From: a virus
Virus record (IMG/VR): IMGVR_UViG_3300047550_004372
Coordinates: 1 to 24,548 of that record
Reading direction: 5' to 3' (one strand)
Length of the DNA: 24,548 nt
Shown here piece after piece: positions 1-9,300 of the stretch (positions are counted from its first letter, which is position 1; every line of letters starts with the position of its first letter). The notes under the pieces are model-generated. The model searched no databases. It was not told the DNA's origin and saw only the letters and a program-made list of their open reading frames with translations. Both the position numbers and the translations under genes were made by a program.

Positions 1-668
1 GCATTTAAGATTGCATCTGTGGCATAATCGACCTGAACTTTCTTAATGAGACCAGATGAATTATCTGGAATCTCATTGAAGATGTAAGTTTTTGCAGTAA
101 AATTTAGAGTATAAAATAGAAGTCTTCTTTGTTTAAAATCTTCCTCGTAAGTATCTCTAAAGTTAATTCTATTTAAAATTACCGGAATATCTTTTATCTC
201 AGAAATTTGAGGAATTAAGTTTACACTAAGATTAAATGATGGTTGAAAAAATGGCAAAATTTGTTCTACGATTTGAAGAACATCGTCTTGTATTTTTGCA
301 ACTATGGTAAGTTCAAATCCAATATCATATGGGACTGGGAGATATATATTTTTTATTTCCTTGCCATCTACTACACTTACTGCTTTAAAAGTTTGTACTG
401 TAGATGCTTTTCTTGCTGGAGCATACTCAATAGTCGTCATTTCAAATGACATTCTTGGTAAAGTAGTTGCTACTCTTCTGTTTCCATCTGGGGATTGCTC
501 AACCCGAGATAGAAACTTTTGAATTGGACCATATGCTAGAGGAACTTTCAATGTTGACAAAGGAACATCAGCAGAATCTGAATGCTTTATTGTTATATTA
601 TTAAATAATGTTCCAAATGCAACTACTGTTTTATGAATGCACTTATTGTAAAAATAATTCCCAAGCAT
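1..668 (-). CDS. 15: gp15-like tail terminator / proximal sheath stabilisation protein (3' end cut by window)
   Basis: An open frame runs from an ATG at 668-666 to the window edge without a stop, giving 222 codons; T4 gp15 has 272 residues, so about 50 are missing. The start MLGNYFYNKC resembles the T4 gp15 start MFGYFYNSSF. The segment DDVLQIVEQILPFFQPSFN (about residues 132-150) is nearly the same as T4 DDMFQIVEQILPYFQPHFN. Further landmarks are TLPRMSF near residue 71 and SSGLIKKVQVDY near the cut end (T4 AEGLIRTTYTDF). In T4, gp15 caps the tail tube and sheath as a hexamer and joins the tail to the head neck. A good Shine-Dalgarno sequence, AAGGA at 681-677, sits 8 bases before the ATG and fixes the start. 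It follows gp14 after a 31-base gap, the T4 order 13-14-15. Identity is well supported; the missing C-terminus cannot be assessed. Confidence 0.93.
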   Translation of the reverse strand, partial: MLGNYFYNKCIHKTVVAFGTLFNNITIKHSDSADVPLSTLKVPLAYGPIQKFLSRVEQSPDGNRRVATTLPRMSFEMTTIEYAPARKASTVQTFKAVSVVDGKEIKNIYLPVPYDIGFELTIVAKIQDDVLQIVEQILPFFQPSFNLSVNLIPQISEIKDIPVILNRINFRDTYEEDFKQRRLLFYTLNFTAKTYIFNEIPDNSSGLIKKVQVDYATDAILN

Positions 669-676
669 TTTAATTG

Positions 677-681
677 TCCTT
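677..681 (-). promoter_or_regulatory. Ribosome binding site for gp15
   Basis: On the minus strand AAGGA occurs 8 bases before the gp15 ATG. It is one of only two clear Shine-Dalgarno sequences in the window and lies in the 31-base gap after gp14, where translational coupling to the previous stop codon would be weak. Confidence 0.7.
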
Positions 682-699
682 AACTATATTATGTATGAA

Positions 700-2076
700 T
701 TAAGCTTCCCCAAATGGGTTTAACTCACTGAAATCTAATATTTCATCTGCCTCCTCTTCTATGACTTTATTGTCGTCATATACGGTAGATGAAGTTGGTG
801 TAACATATTCCTTGATAATATATGTAGCACTTGAACTTTCCCCAGTTATAATTTCACCTGGGATAAAATCCGTTCCTATTCCAGATACTTTTAATTGCTT
901 TGTATATGGATCCCAATTCTGAACGATTCCCGTTACCTCAGTTATAGATGAGGTCACATTCTCTCCAAATATGAAATTACCACTGGCAACACTTGATCCT
1001 GCACCTATAGTTATTGTGGGAGCAACAGTATAACCGGCACCTGCGTTTGTAATTCTAATTTCAAACAATCCTCCTGTGGGATTTAGAACTGCTTCTCCTG
1101 TTGCAGTAATTCCTCCCCCCACCGGAGAAGAAAATGTGACTGATGGTGGGGAGTAATACCCACTTCCTGGAGAAGTTAATGTGACAACTCCAATGCCTCC
1201 TGAAGGTGATATAGTTGGCAATACACGTATTCCATATCCACCACCACCGAAGAATGATACTGTTGGCAAATCTGTAGAGGTGTATCCTGTTCCTGGATTT
1301 GTGAGTAAAACTTTTTGTAAACTTTTTCTAGATAACAATGACCTAGATTCTGTCATGATACCAATTGCTTGAGCCTGTATTCCGGAAACTGGAGACTCGA
1401 TTACTATAGAAGGAGTCGATGTGAATCCATATCCCTCGTCAATAATTTCAATAGTCTGAATACCTCCAGAAACAATTGAAGTGTATGCTGTAGCAGTTGA
1501 TCCTATTCCTGATAATGTTAATAGAGCAGTATATCCAAGATCTTTTAATTGAGAATCTATTGGTTTAACTCCAGTCTGAATCTGATCATCCTCAAGTTCA
1601 TATACTTCACACCTTAATTCATAAATGTAATTTTTCTGAAGTTGATAAAATGGTTTACTATTTTCAGCATACTTAATTTCCAATAAACTATCCGTCATTG
1701 GAACATAAATCAGATCCCCTTCATTTGGTCTTAACCCACTCTTCACATTAGGGATATTTTTCATAAATTCTGATATATACAATTCAAATCGTTCTCTAGA
1801 AATGATTAAGGTCATTTCATCGGTCACTTTGACTCCAAATTTACTCATTAATACACTATTAGCATCAAATCCCTCATAGTTCATTATGTAAGCTTCGATT
1901 GGAAATGCATTTTTAAATTTTGAATAAATGACATCTCGTATTACCTTCCCCTCAGCAAAAATCTGCCTAGGAAGATAATATACTTCCACCCCATAGATCT
2001 TTAATTGCTCATTAACTAGATCCTGAACAAGAGATTGTTCAGTATTAGCACCTTGTAAGAAAAATGAGTTTAACAT
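700..2076 (-). CDS. 14: gp14-like head completion / neck protein with inserted beta repeats
   Basis: This 458-residue protein matches T4 gp14 (256 residues) over its N-terminal third: IYGVEVYYLPR (residues 27-37; T4 FYGLDIYYMPR), IEAYIMNYEGF (60-70), LMSKFGVKVTDE (76-87), NEGDLIYVPM (118-127), LLEIKYAENSKPFYQL (131-146) and YIYELRCEVYEL (150-161). In T4, gp13 and gp14 complete the filled head and form the neck to which the tail attaches. The extra length is mostly residues 205-360, which hold four beta repeats with a G-x-G-Y/F core (EGYGFTSTPSI, GTGYTSTDLPTV, GSGYYSPPSVTF, GAGYTVAPTITI). A C-terminal part around residues 370-430 looks like the end of gp14, followed by an acidic tail (about 434-458, EEEADEILDFSELNPFGEA). 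The gene starts 1 base after the gp13 stop, so coupled translation is likely. Identity is strong; the role of the repeat block is unknown. Confidence 0.92.
   Translation of the reverse strand: MLNSFFLQGANTEQSLVQDLVNEQLKIYGVEVYYLPRQIFAEGKVIRDVIYSKFKNAFPIEAYIMNYEGFDANSVLMSKFGVKVTDEMTLIISRERFELYISEFMKNIPNVKSGLRPNEGDLIYVPMTDSLLEIKYAENSKPFYQLQKNYIYELRCEVYELEDDQIQTGVKPIDSQLKDLGYTALLTLSGIGSTATAYTSIVSGGIQTIEIIDEGYGFTSTPSIVIESPVSGIQAQAIGIMTESRSLLSRKSLQKVLLTNPGTGYTSTDLPTVSFFGGGGYGIRVLPTISPSGGIGVVTLTSPGSGYYSPPSVTFSSPVGGGITATGEAVLNPTGGLFEIRITNAGAGYTVAPTITIGAGSSVASGNFIFGENVTSSITEVTGIVQNWDPYTKQLKVSGIGTDFIPGEIITGESSSATYIIKEYVTPTSSTVYDDNKVIEEEADEILDFSELNPFGEA
997..1464 (-). repeat. Four G-x-G-Y beta repeats encoded within gp14
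   Basis: Residues about 205-360 of gp14 repeat a unit of the form I-x-x-x-G-x-G-Y/F-T/Y-x-x-P-x-I/V: DEGYGFTSTPSIVI, NPGTGYTSTDLPTVSF, SPGSGYYSPPSVTF and NAGAGYTVAPTITI. The copies are 40-50 residues apart and differ at the DNA level. Related units occur in gp7, gp8 and the 904-residue protein of this window. Confidence 0.8.
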
Positions 2077-2077
2077 A

Positions 2078-2908
2078 CTATCCTATCAGATCCATAGGAG
2101 GAAGTTCGAACTCTAGCATCATTCTATCTTGAATGTCCTGGAGATCTTTTTGAGCATCATCATAAATTTGCCTTCCATTAAGTTCCACTCCTCCTGGAAG
2201 TTTGACACCCTGGAACTTAATTAAGTTCTGTCCCCACTGCCTTTTTATAATTGCCGTCAAATATAACTTTAAGAAATAATCATTCCAAACTTTAGGGTAA
2301 TCATTTGGATCCAAAATTCTATAACACTCTATGAGCAAGTAATCATCAACTTGCAATGTATCCCAACTTGTATCAATATACAATCTGTCTTGTCTTTTAT
2401 TGAATCTGATTTGACGATCTGGATTCACTATCCAATCAATATCTTCCAAATATCTTTTAGTTACATAATAATTCAACATTTCAGTTGAACTAAACCAATA
2501 AATATCATTTAAAAATAGTTGATAATTTATGTTGAATAAGTTTGATGCAATAGTTCTATTGCTTAATTTAAATACTCTTTCTATGCCTATTACGGTCTCT
2601 GGAACTGGTATATAATTACTATTTTCTTCCCATAGGGCAGTTCCTATGCCAGAAGTTCCTGTAGTGGTTACTATTCCTGCTGAAGAACTTCCTCCTCTTG
2701 CTCTACCTCTATCTTTATCTTCTTGAGTTATTTTATACTTTAGAAACATTTTTTCGACACCATCAAAGTGTCTTTCTTGAAAATATTGCAAAGCATCATC
2801 TACTAGATCATCAAGTTGTTCTTCGGCAACATTGATTTCTAGAACTGGGGCACCAAGTTTTCTTAGGCAATAATTAATTAATTCTTGTCTTGATGCAGGT
2901 TTTGCCAT
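2078..2908 (-). CDS. 13: gp13-like head completion / neck protein
   Basis: The 276-residue product resembles T4 gp13 (309 residues) at both ends. The N-terminus SRQELINYCLRKLGAPVLEI (residues 6-25) corresponds to T4 [20 protein letters not shown], and ALQYFQERHFDGVEKMF (39-55) to T4 ALELYGEYHFDGVNKGF. The C-terminus has KFQGVKLPGGVELNGRQIYD (231-250; T4 [20 protein letters not shown]) and ends PPMDLIG, against T4 PPFGILVG. The middle aromatic stretch LNDIYWFSSTEMLNYY (133-148) and the VNPDRQIRFNKRQDRLYI segment (161-178) fit the family fold. Residues about 70-95 form a low-complexity Gly/Ser/Thr loop. With gp14 this protein seals the DNA-filled head and makes the neck. A late promoter-like motif lies 17 bases before the ATG; no good Shine-Dalgarno sequence is visible. 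gp14 follows after 1 base. Confidence 0.93.
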   Translation of the reverse strand: MAKPASRQELINYCLRKLGAPVLEINVAEEQLDDLVDDALQYFQERHFDGVEKMFLKYKITQEDKDRGRARGGSSSAGIVTTTGTSGIGTALWEENSNYIPVPETVIGIERVFKLSNRTIASNLFNINYQLFLNDIYWFSSTEMLNYYVTKRYLEDIDWIVNPDRQIRFNKRQDRLYIDTSWDTLQVDDYLLIECYRILDPNDYPKVWNDYFLKLYLTAIIKRQWGQNLIKFQGVKLPGGVELNGRQIYDDAQKDLQDIQDRMMLEFELPPMDLIG

Positions 2909-2925
2909 TATTCTAACTTTTTAAT

Positions 2926-2933
2926 TATTTATT
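2926..2933 (-). promoter_or_regulatory. Putative late promoter (AATAAATA) for gp13
   Basis: The minus strand reads AATAAATA, fitting the NATAAATA form reported for late promoters of T4-like cyanophages (T4 itself uses TATAAATA). The motif ends 17 bases before the gp13 ATG, and its internal TAA is the stop codon of the preceding 60-residue gene. The same overlap occurs before gp8 and gp25. Start site and activity are inferred. Confidence 0.6.
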
Positions 2934-3111
2934 CTGATACTAAAACTTTTAAATTTTGCATCATCTCCTCCAAAGAAAAATATAATTTCACGTAACATTT
3001 GCATATATTTTTTAATTCATTGATATTGTCACATCCTTCAATCTCTCTAGATATCTTTTCAAACTCAAATAGTTTAGACATACTTGTAAGTTTTATACTT
3101 TCATGATTCAT
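2929..3111 (-). CDS. Small protein of unknown function (60 aa), predicted two helices
   Basis: I do not recognise this 60-residue product with confidence. It looks fully helical: a first helix around SMSKLFEFEKISREIEG (residues 10-26), a short break at CDNIN (27-31), and a second helix from ELKNICKCYVKLYFSLEEMM (32-51) to the C-terminus. It has three cysteines, no signal peptide and no membrane segment. The gene is supported by a strong Shine-Dalgarno sequence (AAGGGAG, 7 bases before the ATG), an 11-base overlap with the gene before it and tight packing before gp13. Its place among neck and baseplate genes suggests a small structural or assembly factor. A two-helix layout of this size also recalls NblA-type proteins, but I see no decisive motif. 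An alternative start is the Met at residue 11. Confidence 0.75.
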   Translation of the reverse strand: MNHESIKLTSMSKLFEFEKISREIEGCDNINELKNICKCYVKLYFSLEEMMQNLKVLVSE

Positions 3112-3331
3112 TAATAATCTCCCTTAACATACTTTTGATTTCATTAATTGAAGATTTGATGTTATGTAGATCAGATTTTATGACATCAATTTCTTCTCTT
3201 CTTCTTTTATTTGATTTTCTAATGCGATCATAATTATTAGATTCAATAGAATCTACATTAATTATAGCATTGGTATCCAAATCTCTAAGTAAGTTTGGAT
3301 ACCCATTAACTTTTGCATAATTATTCATCAT
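3101..3331 (-). CDS. Small coiled-coil protein (76 aa), unknown function
   Basis: The first half (residues about 9-37) holds a short motif, NGYPNLLRDLDTNAIINVD, then a tyrosine (Y34) and a basic linker RKSNKRRR (38-45). From residue 48 to the end runs a regular coiled coil: I48, L55, I62 and L69 at one core position and I51, I58, I65 and I72 at the other, an unbroken 3-4 spacing for four heptads. There is no signal peptide or membrane helix. The start overlaps the stop of the 2122-residue gene as ATGA (3331-3328), so coupled translation is likely; a second ATG follows directly and could be used instead. It lies two genes before gp13, near the slot held by wac (fibritin, a trimeric coiled coil) in T4. 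That is only a positional and structural analogy. I recall similar small proteins in marine T4-like phages, without a known function. Confidence 0.78.
   Translation of the reverse strand: MMNNYAKVNGYPNLLRDLDTNAIINVDSIESNNYDRIRKSNKRRREEIDVIKSDLHNIKSSINEIKSMLREIINES
3119..3125 (-). promoter_or_regulatory. Strong ribosome binding site for the 60-aa gene
   Basis: AAGGGAG on the minus strand lies 7 bases before the ATG at 3111-3109, inside the end of the 76-residue gene. It is the best Shine-Dalgarno match in the window and supports the ATG at 3111 over the later in-frame Met at residue 11. Confidence 0.75.
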
Positions 3332-6300
3332 TTCAATGCTATTGCTCGTAGATCTTTAATTAAAGGTGAATATGCCTGATTATTTGTTGTTCCTACAATC
3401 TTTATTGCATAACCAGTAAATGAAGGTAGGTTATCTGCACTAAAGGTATATTCACGATATTCATTCAATAGACTTTCTGGAACAAATTCATCTGACGATC
3501 CATCATTATTATCAGGATCAATAACTCTATTATTTACATCTAGGTTTAAGTATCCTGGGAACAATTGCCAATTTTGATCTTCATCCACATTATCATCTCT
3601 AAACAATTTATAAAGAACTCTAATGTCAGAACTGTAGTGTCTGTATGCCGTCAAGAATATCTTCAATGAAGTTGCTGCAGTATTAAGATTAATTCGTTTT
3701 GAGAAATGAATGAATGAATTTGGATCATTTGTATTTGAATTTATTCTGGAATCTGTAGTATATGATTCAATTGGTTGATTGATTCTGTAGTTTTGGACAA
3801 CAACAGTAGCATTATCTAGATTAACTACTGGAGATACTTTAGAATTTTCCGACTTTAAGTTTAATTGTAAAGATAATGATTTGCTATTATTGAATTGCGA
3901 TTCTGGAAGATACTCCAGTTCGTTTACTCTTGAGCATACCATTCTAGGAGTATCGAATCGATTATTAGAATCAATGGATATTTCTTGGTATCCAGCATCA
4001 TCAAAGGACACCTCACTTCCATCCACACTTGTTGAAGAAACTGTACGCAGTGATGCCAATACCGAAGTAGATGGGTAAGTTTCTATTAAGTCCTCATTGA
4101 CTGATGCTGAACTAAATTGTGTATTCTTAGATGCATAAACATTATCTCCCCCACCAATTTTATCAGCAGTAAATATCTCAAAATCTGAAGAAATTTGGAC
4201 ATAATAATCGTCTATGGTTGGATTGATGATTCCTTCAAAAGTAGTATTAATTGCTGCCAAAGATACCCCATTGAATTCATACTTATATACTTTTGAATTC
4301 AATGGATGAGTTACTGCGGTAGTCCCAAATTGTGCTCTAGTAATTCCAGTTAATTGGTTTCCACTAACTCCAGTATATCTGATGATTTCCTCATTGATTA
4401 GAATATATCCTGGATTATTTACAGGGTCCACTGCACTACCATCAAATGAAGTAAAATCTAAATTATTTGAAATTGTTATTGATGCCGCTGATGTATATGG
4501 TAAAGTTGCATCTAAATTTACTGGAAGTGCGTCTGGCATGACTCCAGAAATAGTTACAAAGTTATTCACAGCATACATTCCGTGATTTGGATGATGTATC
4601 CTAATGTGTCTACCATCATTATATGGAGATGGTGAACTTGTGGATAGTGCAACGAGTGGGTTAGTGGGCAACTTATTCTGTATAGCAGCAGATGGTAGGA
4701 TTGAATTTGTGAGGATTGTAGTTCCTCCAGAAGTAGAAAACTCTGCTCGTTTTAGTGTAAATTTCAGATCATCTTCTGGAGATGGAACCCAAGTAGTACC
4801 ATTTTGAGATTTGAATAATGATCCTAGGGATGGTTGTTTGTTGACAATAACTTTTTGAACATCAGGCAGAGATGCGGTAGATATTTCAACTTCACCAATT
4901 CTAGAAATCCATACATTGTATTCATTTGAGTCAGATATCAGAACAACTGCATATTCTCTTCCACCTTCTAATCTAGTTAAATTATCAAATTTAAAATTAG
5001 TTGCTTTAGTTCCATCATTGCTTAGTTGAATCTGATCAGGATTTAGTGCCTTTGAGAGGTTCTTCACTATTTTATCGGGTCCTCCTGGTATTCCAGAAGA
5101 TACTTCTCTAATTTGAAGTTCTACGGGAATAATCGCATCTTTACTTTGGAAGAACACATCAACTGAAGTAATAAATACACCTTCTTCCTCCGAAACATTG
5201 AATGTTTGTGCTAAAGGATCGTAATACCTGATTCGAGTCAATGTTACCAAGTTTCCTTCAGAAACAAAATTTGCTTCTGCAGTACTTGGTATTTCTCCTG
5301 GAATTCCAAGTAATGGTTGAGTTGTAGTTAATCTTGCTGTAGTATTTCCAGTCTCATATTGTATTCCATTACTAGATGCTGGAGGAATAAACATAGAACC
5401 AATCAACAATCCATTTTCATCTGCAATTAATTTAATTGACGAAACAGTTGCAAATGCCTTTGACTGCTCTCCATATAACGTCATTCCAACCGTTATATTT
5501 CCAAATAAATCACCTTCTGAAGAAGTCTGAAGAGAATTTATATCTACGTTTAATACAGTAGATTCTGGTCCATATAGGGAGGGTAATGGAGAACTTGGAT
5601 TATATGGATTAATGCTATATGTAAGAGTTGGATTTGATATTGGACCATCCTTATGATTTGGAGAACATAGTTTAAATTTAATGGTATTTCCGTTATTATC
5701 ATATCCTTTCACCGTTTCTCCAATTGAGAATGTTCCATTTACACTAGAAATTCCCACTAATTTAGGAAATGCATACGTAGATCCTGCACTTCCATCAGTT
5801 AGATTTCTAGAGTCAAATATAAAATTATATTGCGTTCTTGGTTTTAATCTTGTTCCGGTAAATCCAATATTTCTACTTCTAATATATTTGATAGGAACGG
5901 AGGATCTTACTGTCCTATCTCTCCTATTTCCACGCTTTCTTTTAGTTCTTCTTATAATTTCTTCCCATTTATCCGCACTTGGGGATAAAGTTAAATTCCC
6001 AGACCAAGTTACAATATTAAATGGATTAACGTTAACTATTCTACTAGCAAAATTCTGCTTTTGATATTCAATTTCTGAATAATTTAGAGTTAAAGTTTTT
6101 CCAGTAATTTTTGTATTTGTTGTAGTTGTAGTAACTATTCCAATATGAGTTTCTTCTATATCAGCACTTAATGTATTATTTTGCAATCTAGCACTGTATA
6201 GTTCATTAGTTGTATCTGAAATTTCATCAGATCCAAAGTTGTCTGCAAAAAATCCACACTTAAATCTATTGAATCCATCTTGATCTTCAATTAATAGATT

Positions 6301-9300
6301 TTGTGTTGCAACTTCTAAGAGAGATAGTGAAGTGTAAAATTCCAGATTCTCTACCCTCTTATCAATGTCCCTAATATCAGACATTGTATATCTTCTGTTA
6401 TTTGTCAATTCAATTTCAATATCGGATGTATTGAACACATAAGCGGGAGATCTAATTGTTGCAACATCAAGAACTTCTTCAGATATTGTTGGTGCAGTTG
6501 GTGAATCACTAGGATCTCCAAAAACTACCCCAAAATTTCCATTTTTATCTAAAGTTAATTTATCTGTTCTTGGTAAATAATAATTAAAATCAAAAATAAC
6601 CGATTCGTTTGAAGTTAATACTTGAGTTGGATTATTTGATTCTGCAGCAAAATTTCTTGATGCATATTCAAATGGACTTGTTGTCGATAACGTGCTGTAG
6701 TCAACAACTCTTGGTCTAACATCAATAACATCAGTATTTCGTATTTCATCAAATACTGCTATTTTTTCTCCGTACAAATTAGAAGGATAACTATTGACTG
6801 AAATAATATCACCAAAATCAGTACTTTCAAATTTAAAATAATCAAAAATAATTTTTATTTTCTTAGATTCTTGATTTGTAGAATTCTTTCTTATTAATTT
6901 TCCAATATCATAAAAATATTTTCTTTGCCCATTATCAACTGTAAACTCTGAAAGTATATTCTGCTCACCTGGGTTAGAATTTGTAATAGTTGCAGCAGTT
7001 TCGGTTTCTAAGAACTTGATTTGCTCTCCAATTGCAAATGTATTTTTAGATTTATATACAAATGAAATACTTGAACTTGATAATTTTTCTGCACAAATTG
7101 CAACTGCACCAGATGTTTGTCCAATAAATACTTCTCCTAAATTTATATCAGCACTATCTAATCCAGAAATTGTCAATGACGGAAGAACAGGATCATTTGA
7201 AGTTGTAGATTGGAATACTCCATGAACTTCAAAAATATCTGGATAATTTAAACTTAACTCTTGATCTTCAACTCTTGTTCCATAAACTCTAGAATATGAT
7301 AAACCGGATCCAGCAGGAACTGGATTATATTTAGTTCTTGATAATATTACTGATTTGCAACGTTCTAATTTTTTATACTTTGATGAAATATTTGATTTAA
7401 TTTGAGTTGTTATTATTTTTGCATTTGCTGAAGATACTGGCAAAGAAGTGAGAGTCGCAGTTTTCCCACCAGTTCCAATTATTAAATTCTCTTCTGTCAG
7501 TTCAATATTTTGATTAGTATCTGAATTTACCAAACAATATCTTTCTTCATCGAATGGAGCATAGACAAAATCAGTTGCAACTAATGATGGCAATGTCATT
7601 GAATTGCCAGTTATAGACAAACCATCGTAGTATTTTTTGACAAAAATACTAGAATTCAAGAAACTAACTTCAGATATATTTGCCTTTTCCAAAGGAGCAT
7701 AAAAACTAGAATCATTATAATTTTTAACTTGAGATCTGAGAAGATTTATTGATGGTAATGTCCCTGTTGTCCCAAGTGTATTTGTGCAGACATTTTGAAC
7801 ATCAGCAGTTAATGTTACTGATATTGAATTGCCAGATAGTATTGAAGTTACCTCTGCATAGGCAGGAAGAGTCTCCCCAGAAATTGAATATGAAACAATG
7901 TCGTTTAAGTTTAATTCAGTTGCAAATGATGTTCCATCTTGACGAGTAATAGTTGCAGTGCTACCAGAAACTACGATGTCAAATGGTCCATCAATAATTT
8001 TACGATTAGATAAAGAAGAATCTGCAGTAAATGTATTATTAGAATCAGATATTGATCTAATGTCCTGAATAGAATAATCTGTGACTATTCCAATTGTAGA
8101 AGTCGTGGCAATTCCACAAATAGATAGAGGTTCATTTTTAATGAATCTACCAGAGACTTGATACAAAGTAATACTATCATTTAAATATGTACTAACATAT
8201 CCAGAGGCATCACTATAATTTCCTTGAATATAATCTCCTGTTGTTATTCCAGATATTGCTGAATCTGTTTGTATTTGTGTATATGTTTGAATATCGAACA
8301 TATACACATTTGATTGACTAGATGGATTTTCGTATGAAGTATTATCATACTCAAAATCATATAATCTACATACTCCAATCTTATCTGCTTCCGTTGGTAG
8401 ATTGGATGTGTCTAATCTGGTCTTATATAAAAATATAGAAGTATCTGTGGAAATTCCAATTTTTGGAATTCCTGTGACATTATTAACCTTTAGTAAGTTT
8501 CCAGCACGAAAATTTGAAGAAGAGGATTCTACTAGTTTGGTTGTTCTTGGTTTTAAATAATCAACCAATGCAGTAGAGGTGGGTACTTCATATCCCTTGA
8601 CATAAGATTTTCCTGGAGAAATCTTAAGAACTGCAAGATCGTTGGAAGGAACTTGCCCAGAAGTTGTAGTTTGAGTACTTAAGTACTGTCCACCATTACC
8701 TAAATTATCATTTAATGATTCTATTGCAGTTACATTAACTGGTTGAACTGAATAATTTCCAGATTCATCATAGGTTCTTCTGGCAAGAACGTCGGTTATA
8801 AACGCATATGGATCATTTTGATTGATTTTATTTAGTACACCATTTTGAACCCTAAACAACTCGATGAACTCATCGTCATCATAATCATCTAGTTCTTTTT
8901 TAGTTAAAAATGCTTCAATTTTAAGTCTATCCGCACCTGGAGCAGCATAATTCGAAAATCCTCTAGCATTATCAACCAGAGTAGAATCTTCATCAGAATC
9001 TACAATAGATTCTACAACTCTAAGACCTACTCTATATGAGGGAGTATTTGTATATGGATCTAATATTATAGTGCTTTTTTCGATATTTACAAAAGTTCCT
9101 CTAATAAAATAAACTCCATCCTCAATCTTTGCTGCAGACCCAATTGAAGTGGAAAGTCTTTCAGAAGGAGAAAGAGTTCTAAATATTGCACTATCTGCTG
9201 AAAAAAGAGTTTCCCCTACATACACATCCTCTACTGTTACTAATTCTTCACCATCTTCAAAAAATTCCGTAGTGAAATTTTCAGCAGAAGAACTTTGATA

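Noticed and set aside
243-522. Two plus-strand frames at the left edge
   Set aside because: They are antisense to the gp15 frame, which matches T4 gp15 along its length and is open to the window edge.
669-699. Possible promoter in the gp14-gp15 gap (ACATAATATAG)
   Set aside because: It does not fit NATAAATA and has no clear -35 partner; co-transcription with gp14 explains gp15 expression.
5681-6064. Plus-strand open frame of 127 codons opposite the 2122-residue gene
   Set aside because: Antisense to the giant structural gene, with no promoter or recognisable protein; judged a shadow. All other plus-strand frames were dropped for the same reason.
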